A DNA stretch of 64,000 bases from Vibrio mangrovi (GCF_024346955.1 NZ_AP024883.1:2914001-2978000), one strand, 5' to 3'. Counted from the first letter of the stretch, positions 7,446 through 17,197 are shown. Notes: generated from the sequence alone by a model not told the origin. Program-made: numbers and translations.

Positions 7446-9581
7446 TTATTCTGAATCGGTCTGTTCCTGTTGCGGTGCTTCTTCCACTGCTGGTTTAACT
7501 GCAGCTTCTTTCATACTCAGACGAATACGATTCTGACGATCGATTTCCAGAACTTTCACCTGAACTTCCTGACCTTCTTTCAGATAGTCTGTCACTTTCT
7601 CGACACGCTGTTCTGCGATTTGAGAAATATGCACCAGACCTTCTTTACCACCAAGAACAGCAACGAAAGCACCGAAATCAACAATGCGTGTAACTTTACC
7701 GGTATAAATACGGCCGACTTCAACTTCAGCAGTCAACTCTTCGATACGACGGATAGCGTGCTTCGCCGCTTCACCTTCTGTAGCAGCAATCTTAATCGTA
7801 CCATCATCTTCGATTTCAATCGTAGTACCGGTTTCTTCGGTCAGTGCACGGATGACAGCGCCACCTTTACCGATAACATCTTTGATCTTATCAGCACTGA
7901 TCTTCATGGTATGAATACGTGGTGCAAATTCAGAGATATCATCACGGGCACTGTGAATAGCCTGATCCATCACAGACAGAATGTGCATACGGGCACCTTT
8001 TGCCTGATTCAGGGCAATCTGCATAATTTCCTTGGTGATCCCTTCAATTTTGATATCCATCTGCAGCGCAGTTACACCACCTGAAGTTCCCGCGACTTTA
8101 AAGTCCATATCACCCAGATGATCTTCATCACCCAGAATATCTGACAGAACAACAAAATCGTCGTCTTCTTTTACCAGTCCCATTGCGATACCGGCAACAG
8201 ATGCTTTAATCGGCACACCTGCATCCATCAATGCCAGAGATGAACCACACACGGAAGCCATGGAAGAAGAACCATTTGACTCAGTGATTTCAGAAACGAC
8301 ACGAACGGTATAAGGGAATTCATCAATCGATGGCATAACTGCCTGAATTCCACGTTTAGCCAAACGGCCATGACCGATTTCACGACGCTTCGGAGAACCA
8401 ACAAAGCCTGTCTCACCCACACAGTAAGGAGGGAAGTTATAATGGAACAGGAAGTGGTCTTTTCTCTCACCGGTTAACTCATCAATGATTTGAGCATCAC
8501 GCTGAGTCCCGAGTGTTGCTGTAACAATCGCCTGAGTTTCACCCCGGGTAAACAGAGAAGAACCATGGACACGAGGCAGAACACCAGTACGTACATCCAG
8601 CGCACGAACCATATCTTTCTCACGACCATCAATACGAGGAGCACCAGACAGAATACGGCTACGAACCACTTTCTTCTCTAATGAACTCAACATATTGCGC
8701 AGCTCATTTTCATCCAGAGAATCGTCTTGCTCTAATAATGTGCCAATCACTTCAGACTTAATCTGACCAACCTGCTCATAACGAGCCAGTTTTTCAGTAA
8801 TTTGATAGGCTTCTGCAAGGCGAGCTTCTGCCCGTTCAGCAACCAGAGCTTTCAGACCATCATTGGTTTCAGGAGCAGTCCATGACCATGCAGGCGTCGC
8901 AACTTCAGCAGCAAACTCGTTAATTGCCTGAATTACAACCTGCTGCTGCTCATGACCGAATACAACAGCTGAAAGCATTTCTTCTTCAGACAGAATATCA
9001 GCTTCGGATTCAACCATCAGAACTGCATTCTCAGTACCGGCAACAACCAGATCCAGACGAGATCCAGCCAATTCTTTTGCACTTGGGTTCAGGACCAGCT
9101 GACCATCGATATGACCTACACGGGCAGAACCGATAGGACCATTGAATGGAATACCTGAAATAGCCAATGCTGCAGATGTACCAATCATACTTGGAATATC
9201 TGGCTGAACATCAGGATTAACAGCCATAACTGTCGCAATAATCTGAACTTCATTGGTAAAACCATCAGGGAACAGCGGACGGATCGGACGGTCGATCAAA
9301 CGGGCAGTCAGTGTTTCGCCTTCAGAAGGACGACCTTCACGCTTAAAGAATCCTCCTGGAATCTTACCGGCAGCATAAGTCCGTTCCTGATAGTTAACGG
9401 TTAACGGGAAAAAGTCCTGACCTTCTACCGCTTCTTTTTTTCCGACCACAGAGACAAATACCGAAGTATCATCCATTGTGACCATCACAGCAGACGTCGC
9501 CTGACGTGCAATAACACCAGTTTCAATAGTTACGGTGTGATTTCCGTATTGAAACGTTTTAACAACTGGTTTTTCAAACAT
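7446..9581 (-). CDS. pnp: Polynucleotide phosphorylase
   Basis: This 711-residue PNPase, the usual length, degrades RNA 3' to 5' by phosphorolysis as a trimer and forms part of the degradosome. Two RNase PH-like domains (about 1-220 and 310-540) are joined by an all-helical linker. A KH domain (about 550-615, motif IGKGGAVIRAL) and an S1 domain (about 620-690, GRIYTGKVTRIVDFGAFVAV) follow, then a short Gln/Glu-rich tail. It lies downstream of rpsO as in other gamma-proteobacteria. The leader contains a long stem suited to RNase III cleavage, the known basis of PNPase autoregulation. Confidence 0.98.
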   Translation of the reverse strand: MFEKPVVKTFQYGNHTVTIETGVIARQATSAVMVTMDDTSVFVSVVGKKEAVEGQDFFPLTVNYQERTYAAGKIPGGFFKREGRPSEGETLTARLIDRPIRPLFPDGFTNEVQIIATVMAVNPDVQPDIPSMIGTSAALAISGIPFNGPIGSARVGHIDGQLVLNPSAKELAGSRLDLVVAGTENAVLMVESEADILSEEEMLSAVVFGHEQQQVVIQAINEFAAEVATPAWSWTAPETNDGLKALVAERAEARLAEAYQITEKLARYEQVGQIKSEVIGTLLEQDDSLDENELRNMLSSLEKKVVRSRILSGAPRIDGREKDMVRALDVRTGVLPRVHGSSLFTRGETQAIVTATLGTQRDAQIIDELTGERKDHFLFHYNFPPYCVGETGFVGSPKRREIGHGRLAKRGIQAVMPSIDEFPYTVRVVSEITESNGSSSMASVCGSSLALMDAGVPIKASVAGIAMGLVKEDDDFVVLSDILGDEDHLGDMDFKVAGTSGGVTALQMDIKIEGITKEIMQIALNQAKGARMHILSVMDQAIHSARDDISEFAPRIHTMKISADKIKDVIGKGGAVIRALTEETGTTIEIEDDGTIKIAATEGEAAKHAIRRIEELTAEVEVGRIYTGKVTRIVDFGAFVAVLGGKEGLVHISQIAEQRVEKVTDYLKEGQEVQVKVLEIDRQNRIRLSMKEAAVKPAVEEAPQQEQTDSE

Positions 9582-9641
9582 TCTTATTCCTTTGCCTAGG
9601 ATATCCTAGAAATGAGTTATCAATACTCAAGGCATCACGAA

Positions 9642-9701
9642 TCGCGACTAGTGAAAGGAAACTGAGGGTGATTCATTCCAATCTCCTTTGAATAGTCGCG
9701 A
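9642..9701 (-). promoter_or_regulatory. pnp leader stem-loop, probable RNase III processing site
   Basis: Arms TCGCGACTA (9642-9650) and TAGTCGCGA (9693-9701) pair perfectly, and inner arms GAAAGGA / TCCTTT extend the stem. In E. coli a double-stranded leader is cut by RNase III and then by PNPase, repressing pnp translation. The position 60-120 nt upstream of the start codon fits that mechanism; the mechanism here is inferred. Confidence 0.75.
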
Positions 9702-9820
9702 CCTGTTGGCCGACTTCGGTGACTGTAATGCTTTGAGTCTGTGAATTTAAATCAGAAACTGATTTAAACGGTCGCTAGTATAAACTACTCAGGCAACCTT
9801 TGGCTAAATTTAGACATTAA

Positions 9821-9843
9821 AAAAGGGGCATTCTGCCCCTTTT
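9821..9843 (-). terminator. Terminator downstream of rpsO
   Basis: AAAAGGGGCA (9821-9830), loop TTC and TGCCCCTTTT (9834-9843) form a GC-rich stem with a T-tract on the minus strand. It follows the rpsO stop at 9860 by 16 bp. Because of its A/T flanks it could terminate in both directions. Confidence 0.85.
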
Positions 9844-9859
9844 TTACAAAAATCCAATC

Positions 9860-10129
9860 TTAGCGACGCAGGCCAAGACGCTGGATAAGGTCGTGGTAAC
9901 GATCCAGATCTTTACCTTTCAGGTAATCCAGAAGCTTACGACGACGAGAAACCATACGTAACAGACCACGACGGCTATGGTGATCGCCTTTGTGCTCTTT
10001 AAAGTGACCTTGCAGGTGGTTGATAGAAGCAGTCAGCAGAGCTACCTGAACTTCTGGTGAACCAGTGTCGCCTTCGCCACGCGCGTAATCAGCAACAATC
10101 GCTGCTTTAGTTTCTGCATTCAGAGACAT
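9860..10129 (-). CDS. rpsO: 30S ribosomal protein S15
   Basis: At 89 residues this has exactly the length of bacterial S15, which binds the 16S rRNA central domain early in small-subunit assembly. The conserved block GSPEVQVALLTASINHLQGH and the C-terminal RRRKLLDYLK are present. The ribosome site (TAGGAGAG) lies 6 bases ahead of the ATG. It sits between truB and pnp, the standard arrangement, and is separated from pnp by a terminator and the pnp leader. Confidence 0.98.
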   Translation of the reverse strand: MSLNAETKAAIVADYARGEGDTGSPEVQVALLTASINHLQGHFKEHKGDHHSRRGLLRMVSRRRKLLDYLKGKDLDRYHDLIQRLGLRR

Positions 10130-10262
10130 AATTTCTCTCCTAAGAGTTTAAGTTTCAGTTTGTGCCAGCCAATCTCTGATTCAGCCGACACGAGGAGCGG
10201 GGATTATAGAGAATATTCATCATCCCCGCAATAGAGAATATACCGGAAAACAGCTCAACTAC

Positions 10263-11201
10263 TTATTCACGAAAAACAACTAACCGTTTCGGGGCTATTT
10301 TCCCGTCATCATTCATTTCGCCGACACCGATGAAACACTTTTCATCTCCGGCAGTCAAACGTACAGAACCACTCGTCGGTGCTCCAATTACCTGAACAGC
10401 CTGACCTTTCTGAACCATTTCAGCCAAGTCAGAAATTAAATTAACTTCAGGTAATGACTGCACTGCCGAATCCATTGGCAGAAGAAGCGGATCGAGCAAA
10501 ACCTTCGGTGCGACATCTTGCTGACGTGCCTCTTCCAATATCGTTTCCAGATCATCCAGAGTCACCATACGTTCTCCCGGATACTGGGCAACCGCAGTAC
10601 GGCGCAGGTACGTGACATGAGCACCACATCCCAACATCTCACCAAGGTCATCAACGATCGTACGAATATAGGTTCCTTTAGAACAATGAACTTCCATCTC
10701 GACCTCATCCGTTTCATAGCGGAGCAGCTCGATTGAATACACGGTAATTTTGCGGGATTCTCTCGGCACTTCAATACCTTCCCGTGCATATTCATATAGC
10801 GGACGTCCCTGATATTTCAACGCAGAGAACATTGAAGGAACCTGATCGGTTTCGCCTTTGAATTTCTCAATACATTGAATCAGTTGCGCTTCGGATATCT
10901 GAACCGGACGAGTTTCAACCACATCACCATCTGAATCAGACGTATTGGTACGAATCCCCAGTTTGGCAATGACCCGATACTTTTTATCAGAGTCGAGAAG
11001 AAATTGAGAAAACTTTGTCGCTTCTCCCAGACAGATAGGTAACATGCCGGTTGCTAAAGGATCCAAAGCGCCAGTATGTCCGGCCTTTTCAGCAAAAAAA
11101 ATTCGCTTCACTTTTTGCAGGGCATCATTCGATGAAATGCCGGTAGGTTTATCCAGCAGAATAATGCCATCAACAGGACGGCCTTTACGACGACGAGCCA
11201 T
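10263..11201 (-). CDS. truB: tRNA pseudouridine-55 synthase
   Basis: TruB (312 residues) converts U55 of the tRNA T-loop to pseudouridine. The catalytic aspartate lies in GHTGALDPLATGML near residue 48, and the family motif KGTYIRTI is near 180. A C-terminal extension of about 60 residues corresponds to the TruB C-terminal domain (short PUA-like). The start ATG overlaps the rbfA stop by one base, so the genes are translationally coupled within the rimP-nusA-infB-rbfA-truB operon. Confidence 0.97.
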   Translation of the reverse strand: MARRRKGRPVDGIILLDKPTGISSNDALQKVKRIFFAEKAGHTGALDPLATGMLPICLGEATKFSQFLLDSDKKYRVIAKLGIRTNTSDSDGDVVETRPVQISEAQLIQCIEKFKGETDQVPSMFSALKYQGRPLYEYAREGIEVPRESRKITVYSIELLRYETDEVEMEVHCSKGTYIRTIVDDLGEMLGCGAHVTYLRRTAVAQYPGERMVTLDDLETILEEARQQDVAPKVLLDPLLLPMDSAVQSLPEVNLISDLAEMVQKGQAVQVIGAPTSGSVRLTAGDEKCFIGVGEMNDDGKIAPKRLVVFRE

Positions 11202-11596
11202 TACTCCTCCTCATCCGAACCTGATTCACCTCTTTTACGTTTGTCTTCATCGACAGCCTGGCTGACAAGATTCGACATACGCATCCCTTCAACCAAAGTA
11301 TCATCATAAACGAAACGCACCTCAGGAGTCAGACGCAGACGAATCCTCTTACCCAACATCATTCGGATATGAGCTTCATGTTCTTTCAAGGCGTTAAGGC
11401 AGCTCTCTGGAGTCTGTTCACCGACACACAAAAAGGACACATAAACTTTTGCATATGCAAGATCACGGGAGACTTTCACTTCAGAAATCGTCACCATTCC
11501 CAGACGGGAATCTCTGATCTCGCGCTGTAATATCATTGCCAGTTCTTTTTGCAGCTGCTGAGAAACGCGCTGCGTACGACTAAAATCTTTTGCCAT
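11201..11596 (-). CDS. rbfA: 30S ribosome-binding factor A
   Basis: At 131 residues it has a single KH-like domain (about 5-110), with the family sequence VSQQLQKELAMILQREIRD at the N-terminus and an acidic tail. RbfA binds the immature 30S subunit near the 5' helix of 16S rRNA and is needed for late maturation and cold adaptation. It follows infB after about 100 bp that hold two hairpins, and overlaps truB by one base. Confidence 0.97.
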   Translation of the reverse strand: MAKDFSRTQRVSQQLQKELAMILQREIRDSRLGMVTISEVKVSRDLAYAKVYVSFLCVGEQTPESCLNALKEHEAHIRMMLGKRIRLRLTPEVRFVYDDTLVEGMRMSNLVSQAVDEDKRKRGESGSDEEE

Positions 11597-11619
11597 GTTT
11601 AAGCTTTCTCATAGAAAGA

Positions 11620-11689
11620 ATGGGGGGATGGTTTAACCAACCCCCCATGGAGTATTCAACAACCAATATTGTGATCACATCACAATATT
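11620..11689 (-). other. Two adjacent hairpins in the infB-rbfA gap
   Basis: The first (11620-11648) pairs ATGGGGGG..GGTT with AACC..CCCCCCAT with one internal mismatch. The second (11665-11689) has perfect 11-bp arms AATATTGTGAT / ATCACAATATT around a 3-base loop. Neither is followed by a clear T-run on the minus strand, so they look more like RNA processing or stability elements than terminators. Confidence 0.6.
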
Positions 11690-11695
11690 TCGTGA

Positions 11696-14404
11696 CTAGT
11701 CGATTGAACGTTTAATTTCAATCGTTTCAAAGACTTCGATCTGGTCACCAACACGGACGTCGTTATAGTTTTTCACACCGACACCACATTCATAACCACT
11801 CTTCACTTCTGCGACATCATCTTTAAAGCGACGGAGTGACTCCAGTTCACCTTCAAAAATAACCACATTGTCACGCAACACGCGAATCGGATTATTCCGC
11901 TTGATCAAACCTTCTGTCACCATACAGCCAGCAATCGCGCCCAGTTTTGGAGAACGGAATACATCCCGAACTTCTGCCAGACCGATAATTTCCTGTTTGA
12001 ATTCAGGAGCAAGCATACCGCTCATGGCCTGTTTCACTTCATCAATCAATTGGTAGATGATGGAGTAATAACGTAGGTCAAGGCTTTCAGCTTCAATGGT
12101 TTTACGGGCAGATGCATCGGCACGAACGTTAAAGCCCAGAACAATAGCATTTGATGCCGCGGCCAGTGTTGCATCAGTCTCAGTGATACCACCAACACCA
12201 GAACCAACGATGTTCACCTTAACTTCATCAGTAGATAGTTTCAGCAGTGCATCAGAAATCGCTTCAACAGAACCCTGAACATCCGCTTTCAGAACAATAT
12301 TCAGTTCTGCAACTTCACCTGCAGTCATGTTAGAGAACATGTTCTCCAGCTTCGCTTTCTGTTGACGAGCCAGTTTCACTTCACGGAATTTACCCTGACG
12401 GTAGTTAGCCACTTCACGAGCTTTCCGCTCATCACGAACAACTGTCGCTTCATCACCAGCAGCCGGCACTCCGGAAAGACCTAAAACTTCAACCGGAATT
12501 GATGGTCCTGCTTCCAGCACCTCATCACCGACTTCATCGCGCATTGCTCTAACCCGTCCATATTCCTGACCACAAAGGAGAATATCACCTTTGCGCAGTG
12601 TACCGGACTGGACCAGAATAGTTGCCACAGGTCCGCGGCCCTTGTCCAGACGAGACTCAACGACGACACCAGAGCCCATACCATCAGCCACAGCAGTCAG
12701 TTCCAGAACCTCAGCTTGCAGAAGAATAGCTTCCAACAACGCATCAATGTTTGTTCCCTGTTTCGCAGAAATATGAACAAACATGTTATCACCACCCCAC
12801 TCTTCAGGAATGATGTCATACTGCGCCAGTTCATTCTTCACATTGTCTGGGTTTGCTTCTTCTTTATCGATTTTGTTCACGGCAACAATCAGAGGCACAT
12901 TGGCAGCCTTTGAGTGTTGAATTGCTTCAATTGTCTGAGGCATCACACCATCATCTGCAGCAACAACCAACACAACAATATCTGTGGCCTGAGCACCACG
13001 AGCACGCATTGCAGTAAACGCTGCGTGTCCTGGAGTATCCAGAAAGGTAATCATTCCATTATCGGTTTCAACATGATATGCACCGATATGCTGTGTAATA
13101 CCGCCCGCTTCACCAGATGCAACGTGCGTACGACGAATGTAATCCAGTGTTGAAGTTTTCCCGTGGTCAACGTGTCCCATGATGGTAACAACCGGAGCTC
13201 GGGGAACCGCTTCTGAATTACTATCACGGTCAGAAAGTACGGCTTCTTCCAGTTCATTCTCTTTGCGGAGAATAACTTTGTGCCCCATTTCTTCAGCAAC
13301 AAGCTGTGCGGTTTCCTGATCAATCACCTGATTGATTGTCGCCATCGCACCCATCTTCATCATGACTTTAATGACTTCAGTTCCTTTTACTGACATTTTC
13401 TGTGCCAGTTCAGAAACAATAATAGTCTCGCCAATGACAACATCGGATTTTGCTACAGTCGCGTTTTTATCGAATCCTTGTTGCATGGATGAAGGTTTCG
13501 CTCGGCCTTTATTGCTATTACGGCCACCTTTCCCACCACGAGGACGCATATCGCGTTCTTGCCGCTGTTCATCACGTGCAGAAGCTCTTTTCTTCGCTTT
13601 CGCACGACGACTACCTTCGTCTCGACGGTCTGCTTCGTCTTCTGCCTCTTGGGCATAACGGGAAGTAGTTAGATGGTAATCTGTGTATTCTTCTTCCATA
13701 TCACCTTTTTTCTCTTCTGCAGCAGACCAACGCTCTTGATTTTTTTCAGCCAATTCACGTGCTTTATCGAGCTGACGCTGACTTTCCTCTTCAGCTTTAC
13801 GTCTCAATTCTTCTTCCTGACGACGCTTTAGTGCTTCGGCTTCTTGTCGCGCTGCCTCTTGCTTGGATTTCTCTTCATCGGAAAGCTCTGCTTTCTGACT
13901 GCTTTTCGCTTCACGTTTAGCCTGAGATTCAACTTCACGTTTAGCCTGTTCTTCGGCTTCACGCTTCGCTTTTTCTTCAGCTTCACGCTTGGCCTGAGCT
14001 TCCGCTTCTAATCTTGCTTTTTCTGCTTCTAACTTCGCTTTCTCTTCAGCTTCACGCTGTGCAGCTTCTTCTGCCTGACGCTTCGCTTCATCTTCGATTG
14101 CACTACGCTTAACATACGTACGTTTTTTGCGCACTTCAACCTGAACATTCTTACTTTTACCGCCTCCCGCATTCACACTCAGTGTGCTACGAGTTTTTCG
14201 CTGCAATGTCAAACGAGTTGGTTCCCCCTTCGGAGAGGTTTCACCATGCTCTTTACGAAGAAAAGTTAACAGTTTCTGCTTTTCATCTTCAGAAACGCTA
14301 TCCGCTCCTGTTTTTGTCATTCCAGCTTCAGCAAGTTGCTCTAATAAGCGGTCAACTGGTGTACCAATCTCTTCACTCAGTGCTTTAACTGTAAGTTCTG
14401 TCAT
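11696..14404 (-). CDS. infB: Translation initiation factor IF-2
   Basis: This 902-residue GTPase delivers initiator fMet-tRNA to the 30S subunit and promotes subunit joining. There is an N-terminal IF2-N fold (about 1-55), then a long, highly charged low-complexity region (about 105-240) built of Lys-Arg-Glu-Ala-Glu repeats, and a second basic region near 260-310. The G domain follows from about 400: GHVDHGKT (G1), DTPGHAAF (G3) and NKID (G4). Domains II-IV close the protein. In E. coli internal starts give shorter isoforms; whether they occur here is not visible. It is 24 bp after nusA. Confidence 0.98.
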   Translation of the reverse strand: MTELTVKALSEEIGTPVDRLLEQLAEAGMTKTGADSVSEDEKQKLLTFLRKEHGETSPKGEPTRLTLQRKTRSTLSVNAGGGKSKNVQVEVRKKRTYVKRSAIEDEAKRQAEEAAQREAEEKAKLEAEKARLEAEAQAKREAEEKAKREAEEQAKREVESQAKREAKSSQKAELSDEEKSKQEAARQEAEALKRRQEEELRRKAEEESQRQLDKARELAEKNQERWSAAEEKKGDMEEEYTDYHLTTSRYAQEAEDEADRRDEGSRRAKAKKRASARDEQRQERDMRPRGGKGGRNSNKGRAKPSSMQQGFDKNATVAKSDVVIGETIIVSELAQKMSVKGTEVIKVMMKMGAMATINQVIDQETAQLVAEEMGHKVILRKENELEEAVLSDRDSNSEAVPRAPVVTIMGHVDHGKTSTLDYIRRTHVASGEAGGITQHIGAYHVETDNGMITFLDTPGHAAFTAMRARGAQATDIVVLVVAADDGVMPQTIEAIQHSKAANVPLIVAVNKIDKEEANPDNVKNELAQYDIIPEEWGGDNMFVHISAKQGTNIDALLEAILLQAEVLELTAVADGMGSGVVVESRLDKGRGPVATILVQSGTLRKGDILLCGQEYGRVRAMRDEVGDEVLEAGPSIPVEVLGLSGVPAAGDEATVVRDERKAREVANYRQGKFREVKLARQQKAKLENMFSNMTAGEVAELNIVLKADVQGSVEAISDALLKLSTDEVKVNIVGSGVGGITETDATLAAASNAIVLGFNVRADASARKTIEAESLDLRYYSIIYQLIDEVKQAMSGMLAPEFKQEIIGLAEVRDVFRSPKLGAIAGCMVTEGLIKRNNPIRVLRDNVVIFEGELESLRRFKDDVAEVKSGYECGVGVKNYNDVRVGDQIEVFETIEIKRSID

Positions 14405-14428
14405 GCCGCTTTCTCCCCTTGCTGAAAA

Positions 14429-15916
14429 TTATGCGTCTTCGCCAAACCAACAAATGTTACGCGCAGCCATGATTAATTCACCGGCACGTTCTTCTGTTAG
14501 TCCTTCTATACCTTCAAGATCATCAATGCCCTGATCAGCTAAATCTTCTAGGGTAATCACTCCCTTAGCTGCCAGTTTATAAGCCATCTCGCGCTCAAGA
14601 CCGGGTAAGTTCAGCAGGTCTTCGGCAGGCTCACCTCCATCCAGAGATTCTTCTTTAGCCAGAGCAAGAGTTGTCAATGCATCTTTTGCCCGAGTCCGTA
14701 ACTCTTCAACAAGATCTTCATCCAGTCCGTCAACTTCAAGCAGTTCATTTACCGGAACATAAGCGACTTCTTCTAGTGTTGAGAAACCTTCTTCAACCAA
14801 CATTTCGGCAAAGTCCTGCTCGATATCCAAATACTTCATAAATGATTCAATGGATGCAACTGACTCTTCCTGATGTTTCTTCTGAAGGTCCTCAACTGTC
14901 ATCACATTAAGTTCCCATCCGGTCAGTTGAGATGCCAGACGAACATTTTGTCCGTTACGGCCGATGGCCTGAGCCAGATTGTCAGCTTCAACGGCAATAT
15001 CCATAGAATGCGCATCTTCATCAACGATGATAGAAGCGACATCAGCAGGAGCCATGGCATTGATAACAAATTGCGCCGGATTGTCGTCCCAAAGGACAAT
15101 ATCAATCCGTTCACCACCCAGTTCACCAGAAACAGCCTGAACACGGGCACCACGCATCCCAACACATGCCCCAACCGGATCGATACGTTTATCGTTTGTC
15201 TTCACAGCAATTTTTGCTCTGGAACCCGGATCTCGTGATGCACCTTTTAGTTCAATCAACTCTTCGCCGATTTCAGGCACTTCAACCCGGAATAACTCAG
15301 CAAGCATTTCAGGTTTGGAACGTGTAATAAACAACTGGAACCCACGAGCTTCAGGTCTGACAGCATACAATAAACCACGAACCCGATCTCCGGGACGGAA
15401 GTTTTCTCGTGGAAGCTGGTCTTCACGTAAAATCACCGCTTCTGCATTATTCCCCAGATCAAGAATAATTGTATCCCGATTTACTTTCTTCACCGCGCCG
15501 GTAACCAGTTCACCTTCATTATCGATAAACTGTTCAACAATTTGTGCCCGTTCAGCTTCCCGAACTTTTTGCACAATGACTTGTTTCGCCGTCTGAGTTG
15601 TAATCCGGTCAAATTTAACCGACTCAATTTGATCTTCAATAAAATCGTCCAGTTCAACCGAATCATCATCAAACTGTGCAGCTTCTAATGAAATCTCTTT
15701 AGTTGGGTTTTGGACATCTTCTACGACTAACCACCGACGGAATGTTTCAAACTCACCCGTTTTTCTGTCAATCGCAACACGGACATCAATATCAATGTCA
15801 TATTTTTTCTTGGTTGATGTCGCCAGAGCGGTTTCAAGCGCTTCAAAAATACGTTCACGAGGTACAGCCTTCTCGTTTGAAACCGCCTCAACTACCGCTA
15901 AAATTTCTTTACTCAT
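14429..15916 (-). CDS. nusA: Transcription elongation factor NusA
   Basis: At 495 residues it has an N-terminal RNA-polymerase-binding domain (about 1-125), an S1 domain (about 135-200), two KH domains (about 230-345; IAVKTNDKRIDPVGACVGM is diagnostic) and two acidic C-terminal repeats with helix-hairpin-helix character (about 360-495). NusA modulates pausing, intrinsic termination and antitermination. It lies between rimP and infB, 21 bp from rimP. The full-length form with both C-terminal repeats is typical of gamma-proteobacteria. Confidence 0.98.
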   Translation of the reverse strand: MSKEILAVVEAVSNEKAVPRERIFEALETALATSTKKKYDIDIDVRVAIDRKTGEFETFRRWLVVEDVQNPTKEISLEAAQFDDDSVELDDFIEDQIESVKFDRITTQTAKQVIVQKVREAERAQIVEQFIDNEGELVTGAVKKVNRDTIILDLGNNAEAVILREDQLPRENFRPGDRVRGLLYAVRPEARGFQLFITRSKPEMLAELFRVEVPEIGEELIELKGASRDPGSRAKIAVKTNDKRIDPVGACVGMRGARVQAVSGELGGERIDIVLWDDNPAQFVINAMAPADVASIIVDEDAHSMDIAVEADNLAQAIGRNGQNVRLASQLTGWELNVMTVEDLQKKHQEESVASIESFMKYLDIEQDFAEMLVEEGFSTLEEVAYVPVNELLEVDGLDEDLVEELRTRAKDALTTLALAKEESLDGGEPAEDLLNLPGLEREMAYKLAAKGVITLEDLADQGIDDLEGIEGLTEERAGELIMAARNICWFGEDA

Positions 15917-15937
15917 TATTTCCAGCCTCTTTAAGAC

Positions 15938-16393
15938 TTAAAATTTAGGGATCAGATTAGCTTTTGAAATGTTGCTGAGCGCGAATGGTTCTTCTTGCCC
16001 ATCAACAGTAACCACAATGGTTTCACCATCAACAGAATTGATAGTGCCTTTCCATTTGCGGCGGTTTCCAACAGCCATTTTCAAAACAATATTGACCTCG
16101 TGACCAATAAATTGCTCATAATGTTCAGATTTAAACAAAGGTCTGTCCACACCTGGAGAAGAAACTTCAAGGTTATAAGCCACAGAAATAGGATCTTCCA
16201 CATCAAGCACTGCACTCACCTGATGACTGACTTCTGCACAGTCATCAACCGTAATACCATTGTCGTGATCGATATAAATTCGTAGAGTTGAATGTGCGCC
16301 AGCACGAACAAACTCTAATCCAACTAATTCATAACCTGCTGCAACTACTGGTGCTTCAAGCAATTCAGAAAGTTGTTTTTCTAAACCAGTCAT
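15938..16393 (-). CDS. rimP: Ribosome maturation factor RimP
   Basis: This 151-residue RimP (YhbC/DUF150) protein acts in 30S subunit maturation. The N-terminal domain carries YELVGLEFVRAG and the central block SSPGVDRPLFK near residue 85; the C-terminal part is a small SH3-like barrel. It is the first protein gene of the nusA-infB operon and follows tRNA-fMet with a terminator between, the usual metY-rimP arrangement. Confidence 0.96.
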   Translation of the reverse strand: MTGLEKQLSELLEAPVVAAGYELVGLEFVRAGAHSTLRIYIDHDNGITVDDCAEVSHQVSAVLDVEDPISVAYNLEVSSPGVDRPLFKSEHYEQFIGHEVNIVLKMAVGNRRKWKGTINSVDGETIVVTVDGQEEPFALSNISKANLIPKF

Positions 16394-16510
16394 TCAAACG
16401 ACTCCAGAAACAAAAAAAGGGCTCTGAGCCCAATTTCAATTCCAAGCAAACAGACCAATTCTTTGATATATCAGCATTTTTTAATGCCAATATATAAGAA
16501 TCAGATAACA

Positions 16511-16535
16511 AAAAACCCCGATAGTCGGGGTTTTT
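16511..16535 (-). terminator. Terminator between tRNA-fMet and rimP
   Basis: AAAAACCCCGA (16511-16521) and TCGGGGTTTTT (16525-16535) form an 11-bp stem with a 3-base loop and T-runs in both directions. In E. coli metY is followed by a similar partial terminator that still allows read-through into rimP-nusA. Confidence 0.85.
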
Positions 16536-16623
16536 ATCTATGCTGGACCCTGAATGTTAAGGACACTGCCTTAACATAGTGAGTAAATCAATCTCACTAT
16601 CAAACCTGTAACCAATCAGTGAT

Positions 16624-16700
<77 letters not shown>

Positions 16701-16758
16701 TCCGACTTGCTGAGCATTATACGCTCACAATCTTCATTTACAAGTTTGTAAAGAATAA

Positions 16759-16842
16759 TGGTGCCGAGAGAGGGACTCGAACCCTCACACCATAGGCGCT
16801 AGCACCTCATGCTAGTGTGTCTACCAATTTCACCATCTCGGC
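16759..16842 (-). tRNA. tRNA-Leu (GAG anticodon)
   Basis: An 84-base class II tRNA with encoded CCA. The acceptor stem GCCGAGA/TCTCGGC, the anticodon loop with GAG inside the CTAGCA/TGCTAG stem, and the long variable arm identify leucine. It begins 10 bp beyond the secG stop and precedes tRNA-fMet, as in other gamma-proteobacteria. Confidence 0.96.
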
Positions 16843-16852
16843 AAATTCTTTT

Positions 16853-17197
16853 TTATTGTGGTATCTCGCTGCCATTTGACTTATCGGCAGGGATAGCACC
16901 GTTATCAGCCGGAGCCTGTTCCTGAACTTCCTGACTCTGTGCAGGATCAACCCATTGCGATTTCGCTTTATGAGTTGACAGATTTCCTAAAACCAGACTA
17001 ATAACAAGAAATACTGTTGCAAAAATTGCTGTCATTCGGGTTAAAAAGTTTCCAGAGCCACTGGCACCAAATACTGTATTTGAAGCACCAGCCCCGAATG
17101 AGGCTCCCATGTCTGCGCCTTTACCTTGTTGAATCAACACCAAGCCGATGATAGCAACCGCTGCCAACAGGTAAATCACAAGTAGAGCTGTAAACAT
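16853..17197 (-). CDS. secG: SecG, protein-export membrane subunit
   Basis: With the chosen start the protein has 114 residues: two transmembrane helices (about 2-22 and 52-72) joined by the conserved QQGKGADMGASFGAGAS loop, then a polar C-terminal tail rich in Gln and Pro. SecG binds SecYE and assists SecA-driven translocation. The frame opens 51 bp earlier (17248), but the extra 17 residues are not SecG-like, and the ATG at 17197 follows a GGTGGA site and gives the standard N-terminus MFTALLVIYLL. It is located between glmM and the tRNA pair as in E. coli. Confidence 0.95.
   Translation of the reverse strand: MFTALLVIYLLAAVAIIGLVLIQQGKGADMGASFGAGASNTVFGASGSGNFLTRMTAIFATVFLVISLVLGNLSTHKAKSQWVDPAQSQEVQEQAPADNGAIPADKSNGSEIPQ

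Noticed and set aside
7470..8084. 204-residue plus-strand open frame opposite pnp
   Set aside because: It is antisense to the conserved coding sequence of pnp, has low-complexity Phe/Thr/Asn content and no family signature or ribosome site.
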